The notes beneath the pieces were generated by a model that was given only the letters and a program-made list of their open reading frames with translations, ran no database searches and was not told where the DNA came from. The position numbers were made by a program, and so were the translations under genes. A stretch of DNA of 64,000 bases from Lactobacillus johnsonii (GTDB taxonomy: Bacteria; Bacillota; Bacilli; Lactobacillales; Lactobacillaceae): contig NZ_CP059055.1 in the NCBI RefSeq assembly GCF_014058685.1, positions 310,001-374,000 on the forward strand, written 5' to 3'. Every line of letters starts with the position of its first letter. The first letter of the stretch is position 1. Shown piece by piece: positions 18,088 to 29,684 of the stretch.

Positions 18088-20214
18088 ATGAAAAATAGAA
18101 GAAATAGACTGCTTTCTAACGGTCTTTTCTATATCATAGTATTCGTGATCCTCTTGGCTGGAATCAATTGGGCCGTGGGAGGCTCCGGTAGTAACGGTTC
18201 CACAGAAAATATCCGTTATTCTCAATTAGTAAAAGATTTAAAAGCGGGTAAAGTCAAGAGTATCAATGTACAACCATCTAATGGTGTATATACGGTTACT
18301 GGATCTTATAAGAAAGCTCAAAAGTCAAATAATCAAAATAATAATGGATTTGGACTAATTCCAAGTTCACAAAGTAGTAATGAAGTAACCCGGTTCAGTA
18401 CTACGATGCTTCAAAATGACTCAATGGTTAAGACAATTTCCGATCTTGCCCAAAAGAGTGGGGCATCTATTTCTGGACAAGGTGAATCTCAATCTGGAAC
18501 CTGGATCTCTACGATTGTGATGCTTGTCCCAACTTTGATTTTTATTGTCATGCTTTGGATGATGATGAATCAAGGTGGACAAGGCCGTGGCGGCGGTATG
18601 ATGAACTTTGGTAAGTCACATGTTAAGCCACAAGATCCAAGTAAAAACAAGGTTAGATTCTCAGATGTAGCTGGCGAAGAAGAAGAAAAGCAAGAATTGG
18701 TTGAAATTGTTGAATTCTTAAAGAATCCAGCAAAATATACTAAATTAGGTGCTCGAATTCCGGCTGGTGTTCTTCTTGAGGGTCCTCCAGGTACTGGTAA
18801 AACTTTACTTGCACGTGCAGTTGCAGGTGAAGCCGGTGTACCATTTTATTCAATTTCTGGTTCAGACTTTGTAGAAATGTTTGTCGGTGTTGGTGCATCT
18901 CGTGTACGTGATCTGTTTGAAACAGCTAAGAAAAATGCACCAAGTATCATCTTTATTGATGAAATTGATGCTGTTGGACGTAAACGTGGTAATGGCGTAA
19001 GTGGTGGCCATGACGAAAGAGAACAAACTTTAAACCAATTACTGGTTGAAATGGATGGTTTCGAAGGTGATGAAGGTGTCATTGTTATGGCAGCTACTAA
19101 CCGTTCTGATGTTCTTGATCCCGCACTTCTTCGTCCTGGTCGTTTTGACCGTAAGGTTTTAGTTGGTCGCCCAGATGTTAAAGGCCGTGAAGCTATTTTA
19201 AAGGTTCATGCTAAGAATAAACCTTTAGCCCCTGATGTTGATTTAAAGGAAGTAGCACGTCAAACTCCTGGCTTCGTTGGTGCTGATCTTGAAAATGTTT
19301 TGAACGAAGCTGCTTTAGTTGCTGCTCGTCGTAATAAGACTGAAATTACAGCTTCTGATATTGATGAAGCTGAAGATAGAGTTATTGCCGGCCCAGCTAA
19401 GAAAGATACTGTTATTTCTCCAGAAGAAAGAAAACGTGTTGCCTACCACGAAGCAGGACACGCAATTGTTGGATTGGTTCTTAGTGATTCAAGAACTGTT
19501 CGTAAGGTTACAATTGTTCCTAGAGGCCGTGCTGGTGGATATAACATCATGCTTCCAAAAGAAGATGAAAACATCATCACTAAGAAGCAGTTGATGGAAC
19601 AAGTTGCTGGTTTAATGGGTGGTCGTGCTGGTGAAGAAGTAGTTGTGGGCGATAAGTCTACTGGTGCTTCAAATGACTTTGAACAAGCAACTAACATCGC
19701 TCGGGGTATGGTTACTCAATATGGTATGACTGATGTTGGTATGACTGAGCTTGAATCTCCAAGTATGCAATCACCTTATGGAACTAAGCCATATAGTGAA
19801 GCTACAGCTGCTAAGATTGATGAAGCAGTTAAAGAAATTCTTGATGAAGGTCATAAACAAGCCGTTGATATCATTAAGAGTCACCGTGAAACTCATAAGA
19901 TTATTGCTGAAGCCTTACTCAAGTATGAAACTTTAAACGAAAAACAAATTCTTTCATTATTCAAGACTGGTAAAATGCCTGAAAATGATGAAAATGAATT
20001 TCCAAGTGAGTCTAAAGCTTCAACTTATGAAGAGGCAAAAGCTGCAATGGAAAAGAAGGATCAACAAAGAGAAGAAACTGAAAACAAGGATGATAAAGAA
20101 GATATTCATCCACTTCCTGATGATCATAAGAATATTGATAATATTCCTCTTAATCCACCATCTGAAAAGAATGAATCTGATGATCATAGTTCAGATGAAA
20201 ACAAGGATGATTAA
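18088..20214 (+). CDS. ftsH: ATP-dependent zinc metalloprotease FtsH
   Basis: A 708-residue membrane AAA+ protease that degrades misfolded membrane and regulatory proteins. Two membrane segments (about 11-30 and 135-157) flank an extracytoplasmic domain. Walker A GPPGTGKT is at 232-239, Walker [12 protein letters not shown] follows, and the zinc site is H454-E-A-G-H458. The C-terminal 70 residues are very acidic and Lys/Asp/Asn-rich, longer than in Bacillus. GCGGAGG precedes the ATG. Confidence 0.97.
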   Translation: MKNRRNRLLSNGLFYIIVFVILLAGINWAVGGSGSNGSTENIRYSQLVKDLKAGKVKSINVQPSNGVYTVTGSYKKAQKSNNQNNNGFGLIPSSQSSNEVTRFSTTMLQNDSMVKTISDLAQKSGASISGQGESQSGTWISTIVMLVPTLIFIVMLWMMMNQGGQGRGGGMMNFGKSHVKPQDPSKNKVRFSDVAGEEEEKQELVEIVEFLKNPAKYTKLGARIPAGVLLEGPPGTGKTLLARAVAGEAGVPFYSISGSDFVEMFVGVGASRVRDLFETAKKNAPSIIFIDEIDAVGRKRGNGVSGGHDEREQTLNQLLVEMDGFEGDEGVIVMAATNRSDVLDPALLRPGRFDRKVLVGRPDVKGREAILKVHAKNKPLAPDVDLKEVARQTPGFVGADLENVLNEAALVAARRNKTEITASDIDEAEDRVIAGPAKKDTVISPEERKRVAYHEAGHAIVGLVLSDSRTVRKVTIVPRGRAGGYNIMLPKEDENIITKKQLMEQVAGLMGGRAGEEVVVGDKSTGASNDFEQATNIARGMVTQYGMTDVGMTELESPSMQSPYGTKPYSEATAAKIDEAVKEILDEGHKQAVDIIKSHRETHKIIAEALLKYETLNEKQILSLFKTGKMPENDENEFPSESKASTYEEAKAAMEKKDQQREETENKDDKEDIHPLPDDHKNIDNIPLNPPSEKNESDDHSSDENKDD

Positions 20215-20238
20215 GAGTTTATTGTAAGAGTGATGTTT

Positions 20239-20287
20239 AAACTCCTTTCTAATACTGAAATTACAGATTTTAGAAAGGAGTTTTTTG
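20239..20287 (+). terminator. Terminator of ftsH
   Basis: A perfect 13-bp stem (20239-20251 with 20271-20283) and T-run. Its 3' arm contains AAAGGAG, the only Shine-Dalgarno-like site before the next gene. Confidence 0.85.
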
Positions 20288-20296
20288 GTATTAAGA

Positions 20297-22972
20297 ATGA
20301 AATATTTAAGTAAAAAAGAAAAAAAGATTTTAAAGGTAAGCCTAATAAGTTGTTTAACAACTATAGTTCTCTTTTTCCTTTTATCTACTTTGACCGATTG
20401 TAACCCAATCTTTGGGGGAGTTCTGTATAGTGGGGATTTACCAAATCAATATTTGTCCTTCTTTCAATATTATCGTCATTTAATGCTCGGTAATTGGAGT
20501 AGCGCAGGATTTAGTTTTCTCAATGGTTTGGGTGGAGATATGGCCGGAAATATTGGCTATTATCTTCTTAGCCCACTCAATTTTATTGTGTTCCTTTTCC
20601 CAGCAAGTAAAATGAATATTGCTGTGTATATTATTATCCTGATCAAATTAGGTTTAATGAGTGGAACCTTTACTTGGCTGACTCTGAAATGGTTTAAGTT
20701 TAAGTATCAAGCATATCCTGTCTTTTTAGGAATTGCTTACGGCTTGAGCGGCTATTCGATTGCCTATGCTGGAAATGTAATGTGGTTTGATGGTTTAGTC
20801 TTACTTCCGTTAATTTCCTATGCATTGATCAGAGGAATCAGGAAGAATGTTTGGCTGGCTTACAGTATTTTACTAGCATGTGCTATCATTTTTAATTACT
20901 ATATTGGCTACATGATTTGTATCTTTTTAGTAATATTGTTTTTGGCATATACAGTTAACAATTTTGAAAATCGCAAAACTTTTCTTCATCAATTTACCGG
21001 TTTTGCAATTAGTTCAATCATTAGTGGGTTAATCAGCGCAGTAGTTATTCTGCCAACTTTCTTTAACCTTTCTAGCAATAAGTTGTCTCAGGCAGACTTT
21101 AATTCTAATTTTGAAATTAAAACTTTAATTAGTGGCGGAAAAGCTGTTTCACGATTATTTATTGGCGATACTTACAATGATTGGGCACCAATTTTTGTTG
21201 GTACGTTAGTTTTAATTGTATTTATTCTTTACTTTATTGATGGACGTAACTCTATCAAAGAAAGAATTACTAATCTAGTTATTGGACTATTTTTTGTGTT
21301 GAGTATTACTGTGCCAAAAATCTATCTCTTTTGGCATGGTGGTCAACAAACTATTGCTTATCCATATCGTTTTGGATTTATTATTGTATTCTGGTTTTTA
21401 CTTTTGGCGGCAAAAGAACTCTCTAATTTAAGTGAGTATCGAAAAGAAAGTAAAAACGAAAGACTCATTGCTGCTGGAATTTACTTACTTGTTAGTTTAG
21501 CAGCTGTATATATTCGTCGTAGAATTGGACCATGGAATGGTTATGCTTGGCTGGCAGTTGTCCTAGTAATTATATTTGGAATCTTGGTTTATTTCTCTGA
21601 TAAACGATTTGTTCGTGTAACTTTATTATTGGTAGGATTAGTTGAATTAGCCGGTAATGCCTATATTGGTTTGAATCACCTCGGAATGAAAAGTGGAGCA
21701 TATCCATCTTATGTGTCTGAGAATCAGAGTATTATTTCTCGAATTCCAAATTCTGATAAAACGGGTAGATTGGCTAAAAACTATGAACTAAATAATGATC
21801 GCGGTGAGGGATACACTTTTAATTACCGGGGGATGGAAGAATTTTCATCAAATAATGATTCTCGCATTAGTTCATTAATGACTGATCTTGGTTTTTCAAC
21901 TTTTCGTTATTTCTACTATTATCAAACAGGTACTGTAGTAACAGATGCTATTTTTAATGTAAAAACGTTTATTAATAGTTCGCTTTCTAATCAAAGTGTT
22001 TCACCAGAATACATTAGCTATGGTTTGAGAAATGATTTAAAGAACCATCCTGTAATTCTAAAACAGGGTGATAAGACGGCCTATCGAAATGAAACTTTAC
22101 CTTTTGCCTTTGCAGGTGGTTTAGCTAATAAGCTGAAGTTTAAAGAAGAAAATCCAGTATATAATCAAAATTTGGTTTTAAATTCTTTAACTCAAACTAA
22201 AAAAGATGTTTTGAGCTATAGCTCTAAAAATGCTGAAATTAATTCTAAGAATATAAATCTTAAATTTAAGAAAGGTAAGTTTAAAGCTAAGAGAACTTCC
22301 GAAAATCCTGGTACTATAACCTTTACATATAGCAATTTGAAACCTGATCAAGTTGGTTATATCCGCTTTAGTAAGAATTTAATGGAGCAGATTGTGGTTT
22401 TAAATAGCTATCAAATGAAGCAAAAACCGGATTACCGTTTACCATTTACTGTCTCAATTAATGGAAAAGATGTTCATCTTCAACAATACACAGATCAACT
22501 TATTGGAGTTCAAGCTGATAAAGACGGAAAACTGGTAGTGAAGATGACTTTAGACGGAAAGTCAAATGAAGTTGAGTTTAAATATCCACGTTTTGTGAAT
22601 ATTGATCAAACTGCATTAGAAGATAAGGTTAAAAAAGCTCAAAATAATCGCATGAAGTTTTCTGCGTTTAGGGATAGCTATGTAGCTGGAACAGTAAAGA
22701 CTGATAAAAATGAAAACTTAGCAACCACCATTCCTTATAGTAAAGGATGGCGAGCAGAAGTTGACGGAAAACCAGTTAAAATTAATCGAACTTTGAAAGT
22801 ATTTATTGGCTTAAAATTAAAGCCGGGAACTCATCAAATAACTTTCAAATATAGAACACCTGGTTTCGTCATCGGTGCTTTACTAAGCATTATCGGTATT
22901 ATTGCCTTAGCTATATATACGGTCTATCTAAAGAAAAATAAAACATCTATTAGTCAGAAAACTAATAAATAG
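20297..22972 (+). CDS. YfhO-family membrane glycosyltransferase-like protein, copy 1
   Basis: A protein of about 891 residues with some 12-14 membrane segments and a large extracytoplasmic C-terminal part before one last membrane helix. It fits the YfhO family (PF09586), a GT-C fold; Bacillus YfhO is linked to sugar modification of lipoteichoic acid. The first outer loop has the acidic motif GVLYSGDLPNQYLSFFQYY expected of GT-C enzymes. The start is chosen by alignment with copy 2. A TTG at 20285 is closer to the AAAGGAG in the terminator arm and could be used instead. Donor and acceptor are unknown. Confidence 0.8.
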   Translation: MKYLSKKEKKILKVSLISCLTTIVLFFLLSTLTDCNPIFGGVLYSGDLPNQYLSFFQYYRHLMLGNWSSAGFSFLNGLGGDMAGNIGYYLLSPLNFIVFLFPASKMNIAVYIIILIKLGLMSGTFTWLTLKWFKFKYQAYPVFLGIAYGLSGYSIAYAGNVMWFDGLVLLPLISYALIRGIRKNVWLAYSILLACAIIFNYYIGYMICIFLVILFLAYTVNNFENRKTFLHQFTGFAISSIISGLISAVVILPTFFNLSSNKLSQADFNSNFEIKTLISGGKAVSRLFIGDTYNDWAPIFVGTLVLIVFILYFIDGRNSIKERITNLVIGLFFVLSITVPKIYLFWHGGQQTIAYPYRFGFIIVFWFLLLAAKELSNLSEYRKESKNERLIAAGIYLLVSLAAVYIRRRIGPWNGYAWLAVVLVIIFGILVYFSDKRFVRVTLLLVGLVELAGNAYIGLNHLGMKSGAYPSYVSENQSIISRIPNSDKTGRLAKNYELNNDRGEGYTFNYRGMEEFSSNNDSRISSLMTDLGFSTFRYFYYYQTGTVVTDAIFNVKTFINSSLSNQSVSPEYISYGLRNDLKNHPVILKQGDKTAYRNETLPFAFAGGLANKLKFKEENPVYNQNLVLNSLTQTKKDVLSYSSKNAEINSKNINLKFKKGKFKAKRTSENPGTITFTYSNLKPDQVGYIRFSKNLMEQIVVLNSYQMKQKPDYRLPFTVSINGKDVHLQQYTDQLIGVQADKDGKLVVKMTLDGKSNEVEFKYPRFVNIDQTALEDKVKKAQNNRMKFSAFRDSYVAGTVKTDKNENLATTIPYSKGWRAEVDGKPVKINRTLKVFIGLKLKPGTHQITFKYRTPGFVIGALLSIIGIIALAIYTVYLKKNKTSISQKTNK

Positions 22973-22987
22973 GTGAAATAAAGATTG

Positions 22988-23015
22988 TACACCCCTCTAA
23001 AATTAGAGGGGTGTA
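22988..23015 (+). other. Strong hairpin between the two YfhO genes
   Basis: A perfect 13-bp stem with a 2-nt apex (effective loop about 4), followed only by TTT. It may be a weak terminator or an mRNA processing/stability element between the paralogues. Confidence 0.6.
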
Positions 23016-23034
23016 TTTAGAATTAAGGATAATA

Positions 23035-25677
23035 ATGAAAAAGTTGAGTAAAGAAAAGAAAAATATTCTGAAACTGTGTTTGATAAGTTTCGGAATAACT
23101 ATAGCGATTTTCCTAATTGTATCTAGTTTGGCAAATTGTAATCCGTTTTTAGGTGGAGTTTTATGGGGTGGAGATTTACCAGATGAATATCTGTCATTTT
23201 TTCAATATCTTCGTCGTTTGATTTTAGGAAACTGGAGTAGTTTGCAATTTAGTTTTGCTAATGGGTTAGGCGCGGATATGGCTGGAAACATTGGTTACTA
23301 TCTTGCTAGCCCCTTTAATTTACTAATTTTATTATTCCCAGCTAGTCAAATAAATTTAGCACTTTATGTAATAATTATTATCAAATTAGGTTTAGCTAGT
23401 GCAGCATTTACATTTTTAATCTTAAATTTTTTCAATTTTAAAAATCAGATCTATTCAGTTTTTCTGGGAATTATTTATGGATTAAGTGGATACTGCATCG
23501 GATATGGAGCAAATTTAATGTGGCTCGATGGAGTAATCCTATTACCATTAATTATTTATGCTCTGATCAAAGGTTTAGTTAAAAGACACTGGACTCTTTA
23601 TATTGTCTTGCTAGCATGTGCCATAATTTTTAACTATTATATTGGCTACATGATTTGTATCTTCATGGTAATTGCCTTTTGTGCTTATACAATCAATAAT
23701 TTTAAGGATAAAAAAATATTCATCCAGCAGATAATTGATTTTGTAATAAGTTCACTAATTAGTGGGCTAATTAGTGCGGTTATTACTTTACCAACCTGGA
23801 TGAATCTATCTAATAATAAATTTGCTGAACACACTATCAATGAAGGTTTTAGACTAAGTCCAGTTTCTTCAATTGCTAAAAGCATATCTGCTCTCTTTAT
23901 GAAAAATACCTTTAATGGATCGCCCCTTTTATTTATTGGTACTTTAGCAATAATTATTTTTATTTTGTACTTTATTGATAATAAGAATTCAAAAAAAGAA
24001 AGAATTATTAACTTAGTGATTGGTTTAGTTTTTCTACTAAGTTTGGTTCAAACAAAAATCTATCTTTTCTGGCATGGAGGACAAAAACCAGTTGGTTTTC
24101 CATATAGATTTAGTTTTATTATTATCTTTTGGATTTTATTATTAGCTGCAAAAGAATTAGCAGGTTTTGATTTAAAGAAAAAACAACTTCTATTAGCATC
24201 AGGAATCTACTTCGTTGTTGGACTTTTAGTGACTGTCTTAAGACTGCACTATGGAAAATACGATATGTATATGTTGGTTTCGCTGGGCTTAATTATTTTG
24301 TTTAGTATTTTACTTTATTTTTCAGACCATAAATCATTTCGTTTTGTTCTCGTGATGGTAGGAGTAGTAGAGATTGCTATTAGTAGTTATCTTATGTTGG
24401 ATCGAATAGGGATGAGAAGTAATATATACTCTAATTATGTAACTGAAAACCAAGAGTTATTTGATCATTTGCCAGCTAGTGTTAAAAGTAAAAGAATAGC
24501 CAAAAATTATTTTTTAAATAATGATCGTGGCGAAAGCTACGCATTTAACTACAAAGGAGCAGAGATTTTTTCTTCTAATAATGATCCCAAAATTAGTAAA
24601 TTATATGCTAACTTAGGATTATCAGCATATGGTTATTATTATTTCTATAAAACCGGAACAGTAGTGACTGATGCTATTTTCAATATTGGTGGTTTTATTG
24701 ATAATTCCTTACCAAGTCAGAGTATCTCCCCTGAATATATTAGTTATGGGCTGAGAGATGATTTGAAAAATAATCCAATTTTATTAAAAGAAAAGCAGTA
24801 CACAGCATATCGAACTGATACATTACCACTTGTTTTTGCTGGTAATTTATCTAATAATTTAAAATTTAAGAGTGATGATCCTGCTTATAATCAAAATTTA
24901 GTTTTAAATTCGTTAACTCAAACTCAAGGAAATGTCTTAACTTATAGTCCAAAAGTTGCAAAAATTAAAGTAACTGATAGTAAGTTGAATCAAGAAAAGA
25001 AGAATTTTACAGTAACTCGGACATCTGATAAAGCGGGAAGTGTAACTTTTACTTTTGACGGTTTGAAACCAAAAGAAACGGCGTATGTTCAATTTGGTAA
25101 AGATTTAATGGGATTTGCGGATCCACTAACTACTTATCATGCAAGTCAGGATGGAAATAATAAGCCTGAATTAAGCATTACCGTTAATAAAAAAGATGTT
25201 CGACTTCAACCACAAGTTAAACAACTAATTGGTGTTCGAGCAAATCAAAAAGGACAGGTCCAAATTAAGTGGAGCCTAGCAGGAAATAAACGAATTCTGA
25301 CTAGTGAAATGCCACGTTTAGTAAATATTAATTCAACTTTATTGCGCTCTAAAGTTTCACAAGTTAATAATAAAAAACAGATGCACTTAACAACTTTTAG
25401 AGATAATTATCTATCAGGAAAAATAAATACCACTAAAAACGAAAATCTGGTAACTACTATTCCATACAGTAGGGGCTGGAAAGTAAAAGTAGATGGTAAA
25501 CCAATTAAAGTGAGCCGAACTTTGGATGTATTTATTGGTTTAAATATGAAACCTGGTAAACATACTGTAGTAATGAGATATAGGACTCCCGGATTGCTTA
25601 TTGGAGTTATAACAAGTATCATAGGTATAATCTTACTAGTGGTATTTAATGGGTACTTGGAAAAGAAAAAATATTAG
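23035..25677 (+). CDS. YfhO-family membrane glycosyltransferase-like protein, copy 2
   Basis: An 880-residue paralogue of the preceding gene, sharing topology and many segments: GGDLPDEYLSFFQYLRR, FNYYIGYMICIF, the C-terminal TTIPYSRGWKVKVDGKPIK, and a last membrane helix. Divergence is large enough to suggest an old duplication. It starts at the ATG with AAGGAT upstream; the longer frame from 23011 begins inside the inter-gene hairpin. The two may modify different surface polymers, but that is inference. Confidence 0.82.
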   Translation: MKKLSKEKKNILKLCLISFGITIAIFLIVSSLANCNPFLGGVLWGGDLPDEYLSFFQYLRRLILGNWSSLQFSFANGLGADMAGNIGYYLASPFNLLILLFPASQINLALYVIIIIKLGLASAAFTFLILNFFNFKNQIYSVFLGIIYGLSGYCIGYGANLMWLDGVILLPLIIYALIKGLVKRHWTLYIVLLACAIIFNYYIGYMICIFMVIAFCAYTINNFKDKKIFIQQIIDFVISSLISGLISAVITLPTWMNLSNNKFAEHTINEGFRLSPVSSIAKSISALFMKNTFNGSPLLFIGTLAIIIFILYFIDNKNSKKERIINLVIGLVFLLSLVQTKIYLFWHGGQKPVGFPYRFSFIIIFWILLLAAKELAGFDLKKKQLLLASGIYFVVGLLVTVLRLHYGKYDMYMLVSLGLIILFSILLYFSDHKSFRFVLVMVGVVEIAISSYLMLDRIGMRSNIYSNYVTENQELFDHLPASVKSKRIAKNYFLNNDRGESYAFNYKGAEIFSSNNDPKISKLYANLGLSAYGYYYFYKTGTVVTDAIFNIGGFIDNSLPSQSISPEYISYGLRDDLKNNPILLKEKQYTAYRTDTLPLVFAGNLSNNLKFKSDDPAYNQNLVLNSLTQTQGNVLTYSPKVAKIKVTDSKLNQEKKNFTVTRTSDKAGSVTFTFDGLKPKETAYVQFGKDLMGFADPLTTYHASQDGNNKPELSITVNKKDVRLQPQVKQLIGVRANQKGQVQIKWSLAGNKRILTSEMPRLVNINSTLLRSKVSQVNNKKQMHLTTFRDNYLSGKINTTKNENLVTTIPYSRGWKVKVDGKPIKVSRTLDVFIGLNMKPGKHTVVMRYRTPGLLIGVITSIIGIILLVVFNGYLEKKKY

Positions 25678-25683
25678 TCAAAG

Positions 25684-25716
25684 AATAAAGTCTATAATTT
25701 ATAGGCTTTATTTTTT
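25684..25716 (+). terminator. Terminator after the YfhO pair
   Basis: AATAAAGTCTATA pairs with TATAGGCTTTATT, with one G-U pair, and runs into TTTTTT, directly before the hslO Shine-Dalgarno. Confidence 0.75.
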
Positions 25717-25730
25717 AGGAGGAAGAAAAA

Positions 25731-26606
25731 ATGAAAGATTATTTAGTAAAAGCAATTGATAAAACTAAAAATTTACGATTAATTACGGTTGATGCTAAAG
25801 ATTTAGTAAGTGAAGCACAAAAAAGACATGATACTTGGAGTGCATCTTCAGCTGTGCTTGGAAGAACACTTATTGGAGGATTACTCTTGTCAGCAGCTTT
25901 ATTGAAAGATAAAGATGAATTAACTGTTAGGTTACTTGGAAATGGTCCAGTGGGAGCAACTATTGTAACAGCAAAAGCTGATCTAACAATTAAAGGATAT
26001 ATCCAAAATCCTCATATAGCCCTTCCACCTAAAAAAGATGGACATATCGATGTGGCAAAAGCCGTTGGAAAAGGTTGGCTTGAGGTAACCAAAGATCAAG
26101 GTTTGAAGGAACCATATACAGGTCAAGTTCCAATTGTTAGTGGGGAGATTGCAGAAGATTTTACATATTATCTAGCCAAATCAGAGCAAATTCCTTCAGC
26201 TGTTGGTCTATCAGTATTTGTTGAGCCTAATAATGAGATTGGGGCAGCTGGCGGATTTATTTTACAGGCATTACCTGGAGCTACTGATGAGCAATTGGCT
26301 GAAGTTGAAAAGAGAATCAAGGCTCTTCCTAATCTTTCTACTTTATTTTTAGATGGAATGACACCTGAAAATTTGGCAGAGAGAATCTTAGGGACTGATT
26401 GTAAAATTTTAGCTAAAGAAGATGTTTCTTTTGCTTGTGATTGTTCGAAAGAAAAATATAGTCAAATCTTGGCTACCTTAAAACCAGCACAATTAAAAGA
26501 AATGATTGAGAAGGATCATGGCGCAGAGTTAGTTTGCCGCTTTTGTAAAGAAAAATATCATTTTACTGAAGATGAGTTAAAAGATGTCCTTAAGAAGGCA
26601 AATTAA
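25731..26606 (+). CDS. hslO: 33-kDa chaperonin Hsp33
   Basis: A 291-residue redox-activated holdase chaperone. The zinc-binding redox cysteines are Cys236 and Cys238 (CDC) and Cys269 and Cys272 (CRFC), the usual CxC and CxxC pair. The N-terminal fold is seen in GPVGATIVTAKADLTIKGYI. GGAGGAAG precedes the ATG. It follows ftsH in many Firmicutes; here the YfhO pair separates them. Confidence 0.95.
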   Translation: MKDYLVKAIDKTKNLRLITVDAKDLVSEAQKRHDTWSASSAVLGRTLIGGLLLSAALLKDKDELTVRLLGNGPVGATIVTAKADLTIKGYIQNPHIALPPKKDGHIDVAKAVGKGWLEVTKDQGLKEPYTGQVPIVSGEIAEDFTYYLAKSEQIPSAVGLSVFVEPNNEIGAAGGFILQALPGATDEQLAEVEKRIKALPNLSTLFLDGMTPENLAERILGTDCKILAKEDVSFACDCSKEKYSQILATLKPAQLKEMIEKDHGAELVCRFCKEKYHFTEDELKDVLKKAN

Positions 26607-26628
26607 AGTGGTGTGTAATGAATAGTTT

Positions 26629-26637
26629 TGCTATGAT
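26629..26637 (+). promoter_or_regulatory. Possible extended −10 before dusB
   Basis: TTGCTATGAT contains TGCTATGAT. The −35 is not clear. Confidence 0.35.
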
Positions 26638-26665
26638 ATTAGGGTATTTGAAAGGGTGAGCAAGT

Positions 26666-29229
<2,564 letters not shown>

Positions 29230-29237
29230 TTTTTGCT

Positions 29238-29271
29238 AAATAGACTGTCGTAAATGACGGTCTATTTTTTT
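29238..29271 (+). terminator. Terminator of lysS
   Basis: AATAGACTGTCG pairs with TGACGGTCTATT, with G-U pairs, and is followed by a T-run. Confidence 0.8.
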
Positions 29272-29291
29272 AATATTTTTTCAAAAAATAC

Positions 29292-29319
29292 TTGCAATAA
29301 AAAGATGTTTTGCTATACT
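29292..29319 (+). promoter_or_regulatory. Promoter of the tRNA pair
   Basis: TTGCAA (29292-29297), 16-bp spacer, extended −10 TGCTATACT (−10 at 29314-29319). It lies 12 bases before tRNA-Gly. Confidence 0.65.
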
Positions 29320-29331
29320 AATAAATGTACT

Positions 29332-29406
29332 GCGGAAGTAGTTCAGTGGTAGAACATCACCTTGCCATGGTGGGGGTCGCGGGTTCGAATCCCGTCTTCC
29401 GCTCCA
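29332..29406 (+). tRNA. tRNA-Gly (GCC)
   Basis: A full cloverleaf: acceptor GCGGAAG with CTTCCGC, D arm GTTC/GAAC, anticodon loop TTGCCAT with GCC at 29364-29366, T arm GCGGG-TTCGAAT-CCCGT. The 3' CCA is encoded. Confidence 0.95.
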
Positions 29407-29410
29407 GTAT

Positions 29411-29440
29411 AAAAGACTCACCGAAGTGTGAGTCTTTTTT
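29411..29440 (+). terminator. Terminator between the two tRNAs
   Basis: AAAAGACTCAC pairs with GTGAGTCTTTT and is followed by further T residues. It sits only 4 bases after tRNA-Gly. Confidence 0.8.
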
Positions 29441-29446
29441 GTTATT

Positions 29447-29520
<74 letters not shown>

Positions 29521-29536
29521 TTGAATATTATTTTGT

Positions 29537-29574
29537 TAAAAAGTTCGTCTTGGGTTAGAAAGACGAACTTTTTT
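29537..29574 (+). terminator. Terminator after tRNA-Pro
   Basis: AAAAGTTCGTCT pairs with AGACGAACTTTT and runs into a T tract. Confidence 0.85.
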
Positions 29575-29603
29575 GTATATAATGTTCATGAAATATCAAA
29601 AAG

Positions 29604-29633
29604 TTTACATTTACTAATTGTAAGTGATAAGAT
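29604..29633 (+). promoter_or_regulatory. Promoter candidate of clpC
   Basis: TTTACA (29604-29609), 18-bp spacer, TGATAAGAT extended −10 (29625-29633). A second TATAAT lies at 29578-29583. I see no CtsR heptad repeat or CIRCE. Confidence 0.45.
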
Positions 29634-29684
29634 ATTTGTCTAAAGATTGTAATATTGATCTTAAAAGAAGTAAGGCGGTGCAAA

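Noticed and set aside
29560-29684. CtsR or CIRCE operator before clpC
   Set aside because: No tandem GGTCAAA heptads and no TTAGCACTC inverted repeat could be found by eye.
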